Of a stretch of DNA of 64,000 nucleotides, positions 28,885-36,709 are shown piece after piece. Position numbers and translations under genes: made by a program. Source of the stretch: Henriciella pelagia (lineage in GTDB: Bacteria > Pseudomonadota > Alphaproteobacteria > Caulobacterales > Hyphomonadaceae); assembly GCF_002088945.1 (NCBI RefSeq), contig NZ_NCSU01000011.1, forward strand, positions 186,001-250,000. The letters are read 5' to 3'. Below the pieces are notes generated by a model, which was not told the DNA's origin, did no database searches, and saw only the letters and a program-made list of their open reading frames with translations. How positions within the stretch are numbered: position 1 is the first letter of the stretch; each line of letters opens with the position of its first letter.

Positions 28885-29429
28885 ACAATCGCATGATTGC
28901 TGTCGGCCTCGGCGTTGTCGTCCTCGCGATGCTTGGGCTCGCCTTCGCCTCGAAGCCGCTCTACGATACTTTCTGCCGCGTGACTGGTTTTGGCGGCACC
29001 ACCCAGATCGCCGAGGAAGCGCCAGCGGCAATCATTGACCGTGCGCTCACGGTGAGATTCGACGCGAATGTCATGAACGCGCCAGTTCTTTTTCGCCCAT
29101 TGCAGACGTCAATGCAGATCAATCTCGGTGAGCATGGGCTCGCATTCTACGAGGTCACGAACACGTCGGACCACGACGTCAGCCTGATGGCCTCCTACAA
29201 TGTGACCCCCCACAAGGCCGGATTGTATTTCAGCAAGCTGGAATGCTTCTGCTTTGAAGAGCGTATCATTCAGGCCGGAGAGACGAAAAAGCTTCCGATC
29301 GTCTACTTTATCGATCCGGCGCTTGATGAAGAGCGCAACATGCAGGATGTGCGCACCATCACGCTCTCCTATACGTTTTATGAGACTGACAGTTTTGAGG
29401 GTGCGGCGAATTCAGCCGCGCTCAATTGA
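28881..29429 (+). CDS. ctaG: Cytochrome c oxidase assembly protein CtaG (Cox11)
   Basis: A 182-residue copper chaperone for CuB: one N-terminal helix, then a periplasmic immunoglobulin-like domain. The copper-binding motif C-F-C-F is visible in KLECFCFEERI, and YDTFCRVTGFGG carries the conserved juxtamembrane Cys. The start is a TTG at 28881 because GAGGAGG lies 7 bases upstream and the codon overlaps the preceding stop (TTGA); the ATG at 28893 lacks a ribosome site at the right distance. Confidence 0.94.
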   Translation: MNNRMIAVGLGVVVLAMLGLAFASKPLYDTFCRVTGFGGTTQIAEEAPAAIIDRALTVRFDANVMNAPVLFRPLQTSMQINLGEHGLAFYEVTNTSDHDVSLMASYNVTPHKAGLYFSKLECFCFEERIIQAGETKKLPIVYFIDPALDEERNMQDVRTITLSYTFYETDSFEGAANSAALN

Positions 29430-29496
29430 ACTGTTGCGACACTTGTGCGGCGCAGGCTAAAAGCGCCAGAAATGAAGACTCGAGGGGTTATGGCCA

Positions 29497-30372
29497 ATGG
29501 CTCATGATGAAGTGAAACACGATTATCACCTGGTGAATCCATCGCCATGGCCCTTGCTTGGCTCGATGGCCATGGTTGTGCTGGCGATCGGCGCAGTCAC
29601 TTACATGAAAGGCCTCTTCGGCATGCCGGAAGGCACCTGGTGGCTGCTCGCAGTCGGCTTCGCTGCAGTCATCTACGTGATGTTCGGCTGGTGGCGCGAA
29701 GTCATCAAGGAAAGCCGCGGCGGCGACCACACACCTGTTGTCCAGATTGGCCTTCGCTATGGCATGATCCTCTTCATCGCATCCGAGATCATGTTCTTCG
29801 TGGCGTGGTTCTGGAGCTTCTTTGAATTCTCAATTTTCCACGGCGCGCGCGTTGGCGGCACATTCGATGCGACCAACCCGCTTTACGCCGACGCGCTTCA
29901 GGCTGTTGGGGGACAATGGCCGCCTGCGGGTGTGGAAGTCTTTGATCCCTTCCACCTGCCGCTGATGAACACGCTGATCCTGCTTCTCTCCGGCACCACG
30001 GTAACGGCAGCGCACCACGCATTGCAGCATGACAATCGCAAATCGGCGATCTCCATGCTGGCCATCACGATCATCCTGGGTATCTGCTTTACCGGCCTCC
30101 AGGTCCTCGAATACCAGCATGCAGGCTTCAGCTATGACGGCACGATCTATGGTTCGGCCTTCTTCATGGCGACGGGCTTCCACGGCGCACACGTTGTCAT
30201 CGGTACCATCTTCCTGACAGTCTGCCTGATCCGTCTGATGACGGGGGGCATGAGTGCCAAGAAGCATCTGGGCTTCGAGTTTGCGGCCTGGTACTGGCAC
30301 TTTGTGGACGTGGTGTGGTTGTTCCTCTTCGCCTTTGTGTACGTCATTCCATATCTGGTGCTCGGACACTGA
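29497..30372 (+). CDS. ctaE: Cytochrome c oxidase subunit III
   Basis: A 291-residue seven-helix subunit III. It opens HDYHLVNPSPWPLLGSM, a typical N-terminus; GFHGAHVVIGTIFL and WYWHFVDVVWLFLF are the conserved helix V-VII signatures. It supports proton uptake and stability of the oxidase core. It follows ctaG after about 67 bases that contain no gene, and is followed by the DUF983 gene. Confidence 0.96.
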   Translation: MAHDEVKHDYHLVNPSPWPLLGSMAMVVLAIGAVTYMKGLFGMPEGTWWLLAVGFAAVIYVMFGWWREVIKESRGGDHTPVVQIGLRYGMILFIASEIMFFVAWFWSFFEFSIFHGARVGGTFDATNPLYADALQAVGGQWPPAGVEVFDPFHLPLMNTLILLLSGTTVTAAHHALQHDNRKSAISMLAITIILGICFTGLQVLEYQHAGFSYDGTIYGSAFFMATGFHGAHVVIGTIFLTVCLIRLMTGGMSAKKHLGFEFAAWYWHFVDVVWLFLFAFVYVIPYLVLGH

Positions 30373-30379
30373 TCTTGTC

Positions 30380-30772
30380 GTGACCCGTTCTATTTCTCCA
30401 ATTTTAGCGGGGCTCGGTTGCCGATGCCCCGCATGTGGAGAAGGGCCAGTCTTCAAATCCTATCTTGGTCTGGCGCCGGCATGCACCGCATGCGGCGCTG
30501 ACTTCTCCAATGCTGATGCAGGCGACGGACCCGCCTTTTTCGTGATGTTCCTGTTGGGCATTATCATCATGCCGCCAGTTTTACTTGTGCAGGCACTGTT
30601 CTCGCCGCCGGTATGGGTCCATGCGCTGATCTGGACGCCGGTCATTACATGCGTCGCTATTTTGTTGCTGCGTCCATTCAAGTCTCTGATGTTTGCCTTG
30701 CAGTGGACAAACAATGCGGAGGAAGCGCAGTGGGGTGGCCCCACCCAGACCGGCAGCCGATCCGAGCCATGA
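30380..30772 (+). CDS. DUF983 zinc-ribbon membrane protein
   Basis: A 130-residue protein with two CxxC knuckles at the N-terminus (CRCPACGEG, then CTACGADF) and two membrane helices. DUF983 genes sit beside ctaE in many alphaproteobacteria, so a role in oxidase biogenesis or regulation is plausible, though unproven. The start is a GTG at 30380, immediately after ctaE; a longer frame from 30254 lies inside ctaE and has no family character. Its stop overlaps the SURF1 start (ATGA). Confidence 0.85.
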   Translation: MTRSISPILAGLGCRCPACGEGPVFKSYLGLAPACTACGADFSNADAGDGPAFFVMFLLGIIIMPPVLLVQALFSPPVWVHALIWTPVITCVAILLLRPFKSLMFALQWTNNAEEAQWGGPTQTGSRSEP

Positions 30773-31464
30773 CGTTCAGACCCATGCCTCTGCTTACGGT
30801 GCTGACCCTGATCAGCCTCGCTATCCTCGTCTGGCTCGGCAACTGGCAATACGGCCGCTATGTCGAGAAGAAGTCCAGTCCGCCCGAACAAGTAACGGAA
30901 AGCTTTGCCACTGTCCTCGTCCGCGTGGACCGCGATAATCCCGGCATGGCTCAACAGTTAAATGGGATTGTCGATGGAGAGGCCGTCTGGCGCCGCTATG
31001 TACCGGCGCGTGTCGAGGGCGTAGACGGTCTTGTCCTGGCGCTGGTTGATGCCACTTCAGGCGTGGCTCCGGTTCCGCTCGCGATTTCAGATGTCGAGGA
31101 TTTCCAGCGTCGCTCCAATGTTTTCGTCCGAGCAGCCAAGACTGGTGGGATTGCGAGTTCGAATCAGCCGGAAAAAGACATCTGGTATCGCTTTGATGGG
31201 CCTTCCATGTTGCGACAGCTTGGCTATGAGCAGGCAGAGGTCAACGTGATCGAACCGGATCAGATTACGCTGAGGCTGGCCGAAGACTTGTCGAGAAGCC
31301 GCGTCACGACAAATCCGTACGCAACCGCCGAAGTCAGGGATCCGCTGCCGCCGGAGCGGCATTTTGGCTATGCGCTGACATGGTGGGGGATGGCCATTGC
31401 ACTGCTAGGTGTGTATTTCGCGTTCCATCACGCTCAGAAGCGGCTGCGCTTCAAGGGGAATTAG
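30769..31464 (+). CDS. SURF1-family oxidase assembly protein
   Basis: A 231-residue protein with a helix at each end. The first holds VWLGNWQYGRY (family motif L-G-x-W-Q-x-x-R), and the C-terminal part reads HFGYALTWWGMAIALLGVYF (H-x-x-Y-A-x-T-W). SURF1 helps insert heme a into subunit I. The start at 30769 overlaps the DUF983 stop by four bases; an open frame upstream to 30613 lies within DUF983. thrC begins on the next base after its stop. Confidence 0.92.
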   Translation: MTFRPMPLLTVLTLISLAILVWLGNWQYGRYVEKKSSPPEQVTESFATVLVRVDRDNPGMAQQLNGIVDGEAVWRRYVPARVEGVDGLVLALVDATSGVAPVPLAISDVEDFQRRSNVFVRAAKTGGIASSNQPEKDIWYRFDGPSMLRQLGYEQAEVNVIEPDQITLRLAEDLSRSRVTTNPYATAEVRDPLPPERHFGYALTWWGMAIALLGVYFAFHHAQKRLRFKGN

Positions 31465-32847
31465 ATGAAGTTCATTTCGACTCGAGGCGAGGCTTCGGCC
31501 GTCGGCTTTGTGGATGCTTGCCTTGCTGGCCTTGCACCGGATGGCGGGCTGTACGTGCCCGAAGAATGGCCATCGATTGCGCCTGCCACCACAGAAGAAA
31601 GCTATGTGGATGTCGCGACGCGCGTCATCGCTGCCTTTGCGGACGGCGAGCTCTCTCTCGAAGTTATTCGCGGCATCTGTGCGCGGGCCTATGAAAGGTT
31701 CTCTCACCAGTCCGTCGCGCCGCTTGTTCAGACCGGTCCGAATGCATTCATGATGGAACTTCATCATGGACCAACACTGGCGTTCAAGGACGTCGCCATG
31801 CAGATGATTGCGCAACTGTTCGATCATGTCCTTGCTGAACGTGGTGAGCGAATGAGCGTCACCTGCGCGACTTCCGGCGATACGGGCGGCGCGGCCGCTG
31901 CGGCCTTTTCCGGTGCCGGGCATGTCGATCTTTTCATCCTTCATCCCTTCGAACGCATTTCTCCGGTGCAACGCCTTTTCATGACGACGACGGGCGCGCC
32001 GAATGTTCACAATCTGGCGCTCACCGATGATTTCGATGCCTGTCAGGCCATCGTGAAGGCGCTGTTTGCTGACCGGGATTATGTGCGTCAGACCAGCTTG
32101 TCTGGCGTCAATTCAATCAACTGGGCCCGCATTGCCGCCCAATCGGTCTATTATGCCACGGCGCAGGCCGCGCTGGGCTCGGATCGACCGCTAAGGTTTG
32201 TTGTGCCGAGCGGTAATATGGGGGACGCGCTGGCCGGATATGTTGCCGCCCGGTGTGGAATGCTGTCCGGCTTTGAAGGCGTTTGCGCGGTGAATGAGAA
32301 CGACACGCTCAATGTCCTCTTCGAGCAAGGGCGGATGCGCCGTGAGCAGGCTGTTGCGACGCCGAGTCCGGCTATGGATATTTCAGTGCCGAGCAATTTC
32401 GAGCGTATCGCATTTGAAGTTTCTGGCCGTGACGCGAGCCTTATTCGTCAGGTTTACAACCAGTTCGCGCAAACAGGCGACGTGGATCTGCCAAGTCAGA
32501 TCAAGGGCCCCCTTCGCTGTAGCGGTTTGTCATCCCAGTCGATTTCGAATGATACAACCATGACGGAAATGGCAACGGTGCTGGGTGAAACCGGCTGGCT
32601 GATCTGCCCGCATACCGCTGTCGGAACTGCCGTCGCGCGAAGCCTGCCGCCATCAGAATCAACGACGGTTGTCCTGTCGACCGCGCACGCGGCCAAATTC
32701 CCGGAGACCGTGGAGCAGGCGACCGGTCGAGACGCCCCCTTTCCGGATCGCGTCAAGGCGCTTGCTGGCCGTACCGAAGTGTTCGAGAAAATGGCCGCCG
32801 ATCCGGGTGCTGTTCGAGAGTATATTCTTACACATCAGAGAACATGA
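31465..32847 (+). CDS. thrC: Threonine synthase
   Basis: A 460-residue PLP enzyme converting O-phosphohomoserine to threonine. It starts MKFISTRG-x-A, the family N-terminus (Y/F-x-S-T-R-G), with PDGGLYVP. The PLP lysine lies in HHGPTLAFKDVAMQ. CATSGDTGGAAAAAF forms the phosphate loop and VVPSGNMGDALAGYVA is a further cofactor contact. It abuts the SURF1 gene with no gap, so it is probably read from the oxidase transcript. Confidence 0.95.
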   Translation: MKFISTRGEASAVGFVDACLAGLAPDGGLYVPEEWPSIAPATTEESYVDVATRVIAAFADGELSLEVIRGICARAYERFSHQSVAPLVQTGPNAFMMELHHGPTLAFKDVAMQMIAQLFDHVLAERGERMSVTCATSGDTGGAAAAAFSGAGHVDLFILHPFERISPVQRLFMTTTGAPNVHNLALTDDFDACQAIVKALFADRDYVRQTSLSGVNSINWARIAAQSVYYATAQAALGSDRPLRFVVPSGNMGDALAGYVAARCGMLSGFEGVCAVNENDTLNVLFEQGRMRREQAVATPSPAMDISVPSNFERIAFEVSGRDASLIRQVYNQFAQTGDVDLPSQIKGPLRCSGLSSQSISNDTTMTEMATVLGETGWLICPHTAVGTAVARSLPPSESTTVVLSTAHAAKFPETVEQATGRDAPFPDRVKALAGRTEVFEKMAADPGAVREYILTHQRT

Positions 32848-32889
32848 AGACTCTCGCCAGTCGCGCCGTAAATCGCTAGGATTCGGCAG

Positions 32890-33924
32890 ATGGGCAATCA
32901 ATCGGACACGAGAGTCGGACGCTGGAGCTGGGATGCTGGCGCCCGGCGTCTTGAGATCGAGCCGCTTGCGCACTCCTCACTTGATGATCTCGGCGGGAGC
33001 TGGACCCTCGATTCGATAGGCGTCCTGCTGGATGGATTGAGCCGCAGCCGACTGGAAAGGGCGCTTGATCCATCGCGGCGCCATGATCCGCGTTTTGCCT
33101 GCGTTCTCGGACTTTCTAATGGTGGAGCGATCCGGCTTGTCGGCGAATTCGGAGCGCACGGTTCCGCAGGCGGAGACCTGATCCAGGAGATTGAGCCCGG
33201 ATTGACGGCATCAGGGACTCCCGGACCGGGGCTGCAGGCTGTCTTCCAGCCAATTATTTCACTGTCGACCGGTGATATTGCTGGCTTTGAAGCGCTTGCC
33301 CGATGGGATGGAGAGGCGCCGCAGCATCATGTGGGGCACACGGGCATTGGTGATGCCGCGCTTGCTCCGAACATGCTGATCCGGGCGAGTGAAGCGCTCT
33401 CGCTGTGGCGCAAGGATGGCTTCGGCGAAAACCTGTTTGTCAATGTAAACCTGACCGGGCGTGATCTTGCGCGTGATGATCTGGCGGGTCTTGTTGATGC
33501 GCTGGTGACGGGACATGGATTCTCACCCGGACAGCTGCGGATCGAGATTACTGAACAGGCGGCCTTGCGGGACGCGGCTGAGGCCGTGCGTGTTGCCGCT
33601 GCGCTTAAGCAGGCGGGCGCTGGCGTCATCCTTGATGATTTCGGCTCTGGCCATTCTTCATTCTCATGGCTGGCCGCTCTGCCGGCGGACGGATTGAAGA
33701 TCGATCCGGAGCTGACGCGGCAGATTGGCAATCCCAAGGTCGACACGATTCTTGAGACCGTCACTCTGCTTGCATCCAGGCTGGGTATGAACGCTACTGC
33801 GGAGGGGGTCGAGGATCTTGGCCAGATCAGTAGGCTCAAGGCCATCGGCTTCGATTTTGCGCAGGGATTTGCGTTTTCGCGGCCGATCAGTTCGGATGCG
33901 GCGCTCTCGCTTCTGGCGGGTTAA
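32890..33924 (+). CDS. EAL-domain c-di-GMP phosphodiesterase with PAS-like N-terminus
   Basis: A 344-residue protein. Residues about 115-344 form an EAL domain with an apparently complete active site: FEALARW (133-139), FVNVNLT, IEITE, ILDDFGSG, LKID and TAEGVED, plus AQGFAFSRPI. It is therefore likely to hydrolyse cyclic di-GMP. The N-terminal 110 residues (RWSWDAGARRLEI..., then FACVLGLSNGGAIRLVGEF) look PAS-like by eye, a possible sensor. There is no signal peptide or membrane helix. It is convergent with algH, one base apart. Confidence 0.88.
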   Translation: MGNQSDTRVGRWSWDAGARRLEIEPLAHSSLDDLGGSWTLDSIGVLLDGLSRSRLERALDPSRRHDPRFACVLGLSNGGAIRLVGEFGAHGSAGGDLIQEIEPGLTASGTPGPGLQAVFQPIISLSTGDIAGFEALARWDGEAPQHHVGHTGIGDAALAPNMLIRASEALSLWRKDGFGENLFVNVNLTGRDLARDDLAGLVDALVTGHGFSPGQLRIEITEQAALRDAAEAVRVAAALKQAGAGVILDDFGSGHSSFSWLAALPADGLKIDPELTRQIGNPKVDTILETVTLLASRLGMNATAEGVEDLGQISRLKAIGFDFAQGFAFSRPISSDAALSLLAG

Positions 33925-33925
33925 T

Positions 33926-34486
33926 TCAGGCGTTTCCGCCGCCGGAGTGAAGGCGGGCCGCGTCGATGCCGAGCAGGTCCAGTGCATGTGCCCACTTCAG
34001 TGAATGCTGGTCACCATAAACAATGTCTGGCGCAGCATTTCCGATAATCCACGAATTTTCTGCGATCTCGTTTTCCAACTGCCCCGCGCCCCAGCCAGAA
34101 TAGCCAAGTGCCATCACTGAATCGCGGGGAGCATCTTCCGATGCAATCGCTTCGAGAATGTCCCGGGTTGCAGTGAGGCAGACATCAGGGCTGACATCCA
34201 TGGTGGCGCCGTCGCAGTGGAAATCGCCCGAATGGACAACAAAGCCCCTGTCCGTGCCGACAGGGCCGCCATTGAGGACGGCACGCTCAGGAACACGAAT
34301 TTCCTGGTCGATGTCGAGTTGAGAGAGCAATTGTGGAAGGGTCAGGTCATCAATAGGCTTATTCACCACGATCCCCATCGCATAGTCAGGCTGATGGGCG
34401 CAGATGAGGACGAGCGAGCGGGCAAACCGGGGGTCTCCAATGCCCGGCATGGCAATCAAGAGCTTTCCAGTCAGATCCTCTGTCAT
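33926..34486 (-). CDS. YqgE/AlgH-family protein (UPF0301)
   Basis: A 186-residue protein matching the DUF179 family. Landmarks are LTGKLLIAMPGIGDPRFARS at the start, AMGIVVNKP, VLNGGPVGTDRGFVVHS and ALGYSGWGAGQLENEI. The biochemical role of this widespread family is still unclear (AlgH was linked to alginate regulation in Pseudomonas). It is convergent with the EAL gene and divergent from the peroxiredoxin gene (117 bases between starts). Confidence 0.92.
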   Translation of the reverse strand: MTEDLTGKLLIAMPGIGDPRFARSLVLICAHQPDYAMGIVVNKPIDDLTLPQLLSQLDIDQEIRVPERAVLNGGPVGTDRGFVVHSGDFHCDGATMDVSPDVCLTATRDILEAIASEDAPRDSVMALGYSGWGAGQLENEIAENSWIIGNAAPDIVYGDQHSLKWAHALDLLGIDAARLHSGGGNA

Positions 34487-34603
34487 AGACGAACGACACC
34501 TTTCTTACTGAGCAGGCTGACGCACCTCCGGATTATTGGCAAGCCTCGATTGATCGCAACCACTACAATGCCTAAGTAGCGAGCAGGAAATCAGGAGAAA
34601 ATC

Positions 34604-35086
34604 ATGACAATCAAAGTTGGCGACAAAATCCCGGAAGCCGTTCTCATGGAAATGACTGAAAATGGGCCGGAGCCGCGCAAGACAGCCGATATTTTCGGGG
34701 GCAAGACCGTCGCTCTCTTTGCCGTTCCGGGCGCGTTCACGCCAACCTGTTCGGCCAAGCACCTGCCAGGATTTGTCGAGAAATCCGAAGCGTTGCACGG
34801 CAAGGGCGTGGATGACATCGTCTGCACATCGGTCAACGACGTGTTCGTCATGAATGCCTGGGGCGAGTCAGCAAAAGCTGGTGGCAAGGTTCGCATGATG
34901 GCAGACGGAAATGCCAATTTTGCCAAGGCACTGGGGCTCGAGATGGACGCTAGCGGCTTTGGCATGGGAGAGCGCTCGAAACGCTATTCCATGTTGGTCA
35001 AGGATGGCGTTGTTGAACAGCTCAATGTCGAGGATGGCGGCGAGTTCAAAGTCTCCAGTGCGGATTATCTGCTCGGCCAGATTTGA
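34604..35086 (+). CDS. Peroxiredoxin, Prx5/hybrid type
   Basis: A 160-residue thiol peroxidase. The peroxidatic Cys is in VPGAFTPTCSAKHLPGF (Cys about 49), with the P-x3-T-x-x-C motif and the PGAFTPTC form typical of the atypical two-Cys Prx5 group. A second Cys at about 74 (DDIVCTSVND) is conserved in many bacterial members. Such enzymes reduce peroxides, often using glutathione and glutaredoxin; gshA and gor in the window fit this. CAGGAG precedes the ATG. A terminator follows. Confidence 0.93.
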   Translation: MTIKVGDKIPEAVLMEMTENGPEPRKTADIFGGKTVALFAVPGAFTPTCSAKHLPGFVEKSEALHGKGVDDIVCTSVNDVFVMNAWGESAKAGGKVRMMADGNANFAKALGLEMDASGFGMGERSKRYSMLVKDGVVEQLNVEDGGEFKVSSADYLLGQI

Positions 35087-35116
35087 GTCCCGCTTTTTCG
35101 CAAAGCAGTTTATGGG

Positions 35117-35149
35117 CGGCGTGTACCAGATCGGTGCACGCCGTTTTTT
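35117..35149 (+). terminator. Rho-independent terminator after peroxiredoxin
   Basis: CGGCGTGTACC (35117-35127) pairs with GGTGCACGCCG (35133-35143), one G-U pair, five-base loop, followed by TTTTTT. It isolates the peroxiredoxin gene from the SPFH operon starting at 35220. Confidence 0.88.
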
Positions 35150-35219
35150 GTGGGCGGTTTTTATTGAAAAACGGCAAACTCGTACCGATCTAATCCATAG
35201 GTAGCAGGAGGGAAACACT

Positions 35220-36176
35220 ATGGAGCCATCATTTGTCGTTGCGATTATCCTCGCAGTTGCTGGACTTGTCCTGCTGACGTCTGCGGTGAAGGTTGTCCCG
35301 CAGGGCTACAATTTTACTGTCGAGAATTTTGGCCGTTATACCAAGACATTGAGCCCGGGGCTTCATTTTATCGTTCCATTCTATCAGCGCGTCGGGCGCA
35401 AGATGAACATGATGGAGAGCGTGCTCGATATCCCCACCCAGGAAGTCATTACCAAGGACAATGCGATGGTGTCCTGTGACGCGGTGGTTTTCATCCAGGT
35501 CATTGACCCCGTTTCGGCGGCCTATGAAGTCAATAACCTCCAGAATGCCATCCAGAACCTGTCCCTCACAAATATCCGGACGGTGGTCGGCTCAATGGAC
35601 CTCGACGAGGTGCTGTCGAATCGCGACGAGATCAATGCGCGCCTCTTGAGTGTTGTCGATGCCGCGACGAATCCGTGGGGCGTGAAAGTCACGCGGATCG
35701 AGATCGCAGACCTCACGCCGCCCGCAGACATTACAGAAGCCATGGCGCGTCAGATGAAGGCGGAACGTCTGAAGCGGGCCGAGATCCTCACGGCAGAAGG
35801 CGACAAGCAGTCGGCCATCCTGAAAGCCGAAGGATTGAAGCAATCCCAAATTCTCGAAGCTGAAGGGCGCAAGGAAGCCGCCTTTCGGGACGCTGAAGCG
35901 CGTGAACGCGAGGCGGAGGCTGAGGCGAAAGCAACTGCCATGGTTTCGGAAGCCATCGCGAAAGGCGACGTCAACGCAATCAATTACTTCCTTGGCCAGC
36001 AATACGTTACGGCGTTCGAAAAACTGGCAACGGCTCACAATCAGAAGACCGTCATCATTCCGGCTGAGTTCAGCTCCATCCTCGGGACGATTGAAGGCAT
36101 TCGCGGCCTGGCTGACAATGCTGCGGCGACGCGTTCAGGCGGGGCTGTTCCACCGACGAGGCGGCGGGAGGACTAG
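35220..36176 (+). CDS. SPFH/Band 7 membrane scaffold (QmcA-like)
   Basis: A 318-residue protein with an N-terminal helix (VVAIILAVAGLVLLTSAV), an SPFH domain (residues about 25-185: VVPQGYNFTVENFGRYTKTL, LDIPTQEVITKDN, NLQNAIQNL) and a long Ala/Glu/Lys-rich coiled coil built on repeated ILKAEG/ILEAEG units. It resembles QmcA/stomatin-type proteins, which oligomerise into membrane microdomains. The NfeD partner lies two bases downstream, the usual pairing. Confidence 0.93.
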   Translation: MEPSFVVAIILAVAGLVLLTSAVKVVPQGYNFTVENFGRYTKTLSPGLHFIVPFYQRVGRKMNMMESVLDIPTQEVITKDNAMVSCDAVVFIQVIDPVSAAYEVNNLQNAIQNLSLTNIRTVVGSMDLDEVLSNRDEINARLLSVVDAATNPWGVKVTRIEIADLTPPADITEAMARQMKAERLKRAEILTAEGDKQSAILKAEGLKQSQILEAEGRKEAAFRDAEAREREAEAEAKATAMVSEAIAKGDVNAINYFLGQQYVTAFEKLATAHNQKTVIIPAEFSSILGTIEGIRGLADNAAATRSGGAVPPTRRRED

Positions 36177-36178
36177 TC

Positions 36179-36652
36179 ATGGAAGGTTTCAATGAGTTGA
36201 TCTGGCCGCTGACGGCCTGGCACTGGGTTGCGATTGGCCTGATCCTGCTCAGTATTGAGATGGCGGTCGGCACGTTTGATTTGCTCTGGATTGCAATAGC
36301 GGCGGGCATTACGGCCATCTTCGCCGCCATTGCGCCCGCTGGCCTTAGCGACTGGCAAGGGCAGCTGATCTTCTTTGCGATTGCCGCGACGGGCCTGCTC
36401 ATCCTGGGTCGCACTGTTTTCGCAGGCATGCGGAAACTTGCCGGAGAACACCCCACGCTGAACAAGCGGATGGACCGCACGGTGGGGCAGCGCGGCGTTG
36501 TCATGGACGATTTCTCCGGAGGATCGGGCCGGGTAAAACTGGGCGATACCGAATGGTCCGCCGAGACGGTGGACGAGTCGAACCCGGCAGCAGGAACCAG
36601 CGTGATTGTCGAGGATACAGCCGGGAATGTCCTGCGGATAAAACCGGTCTGA
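36179..36652 (+). CDS. NfeD-family membrane protein
   Basis: A 157-residue protein: two to three helices (residues about 15-85, LILLSIEMAVGTFDLLWIAIA) followed by an OB-fold domain (MDRTVGQRGVVMDDFSGGSGRVKLGDTEW). It is a short NfeD without the ClpP-like protease domain, the form that accompanies SPFH proteins. It starts two bases after the SPFH stop, so the pair is an operon. An 11-base repeat array follows immediately. Confidence 0.92.
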   Translation: MEGFNELIWPLTAWHWVAIGLILLSIEMAVGTFDLLWIAIAAGITAIFAAIAPAGLSDWQGQLIFFAIAATGLLILGRTVFAGMRKLAGEHPTLNKRMDRTVGQRGVVMDDFSGGSGRVKLGDTEWSAETVDESNPAAGTSVIVEDTAGNVLRIKPV

Positions 36653-36654
36653 GG

Positions 36655-36709
36655 ACCGTCCAGATACCGTCCAAAAACAGTCCAGAAACAGTCCAGAAAC
36701 CGTCTATCA
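36655..36709. repeat. Five-copy 11-bp direct repeat between nfeD and xseA
   Basis: Units are ACCGTCCAGAT, ACCGTCCAAAA, ACAGTCCAGAA, ACAGTCCAGAA and a diverged ACCGTCTATCA. The spacing of 11 bases is close to one helical turn, so each unit faces the same side of the DNA. The array fills the whole gap between the convergent nfeD and xseA genes and its last unit includes the xseA stop codon. Confidence 0.8.

Noticed and set aside
34487-34603. OxyR-type operator upstream of the peroxiredoxin gene
   Set aside because: No ATAG-N7-CTAT-type spacing could be recognised by eye.
36655-36709. CRISPR array
   Set aside because: The 11-base units are contiguous with no spacers; no cas genes are nearby.
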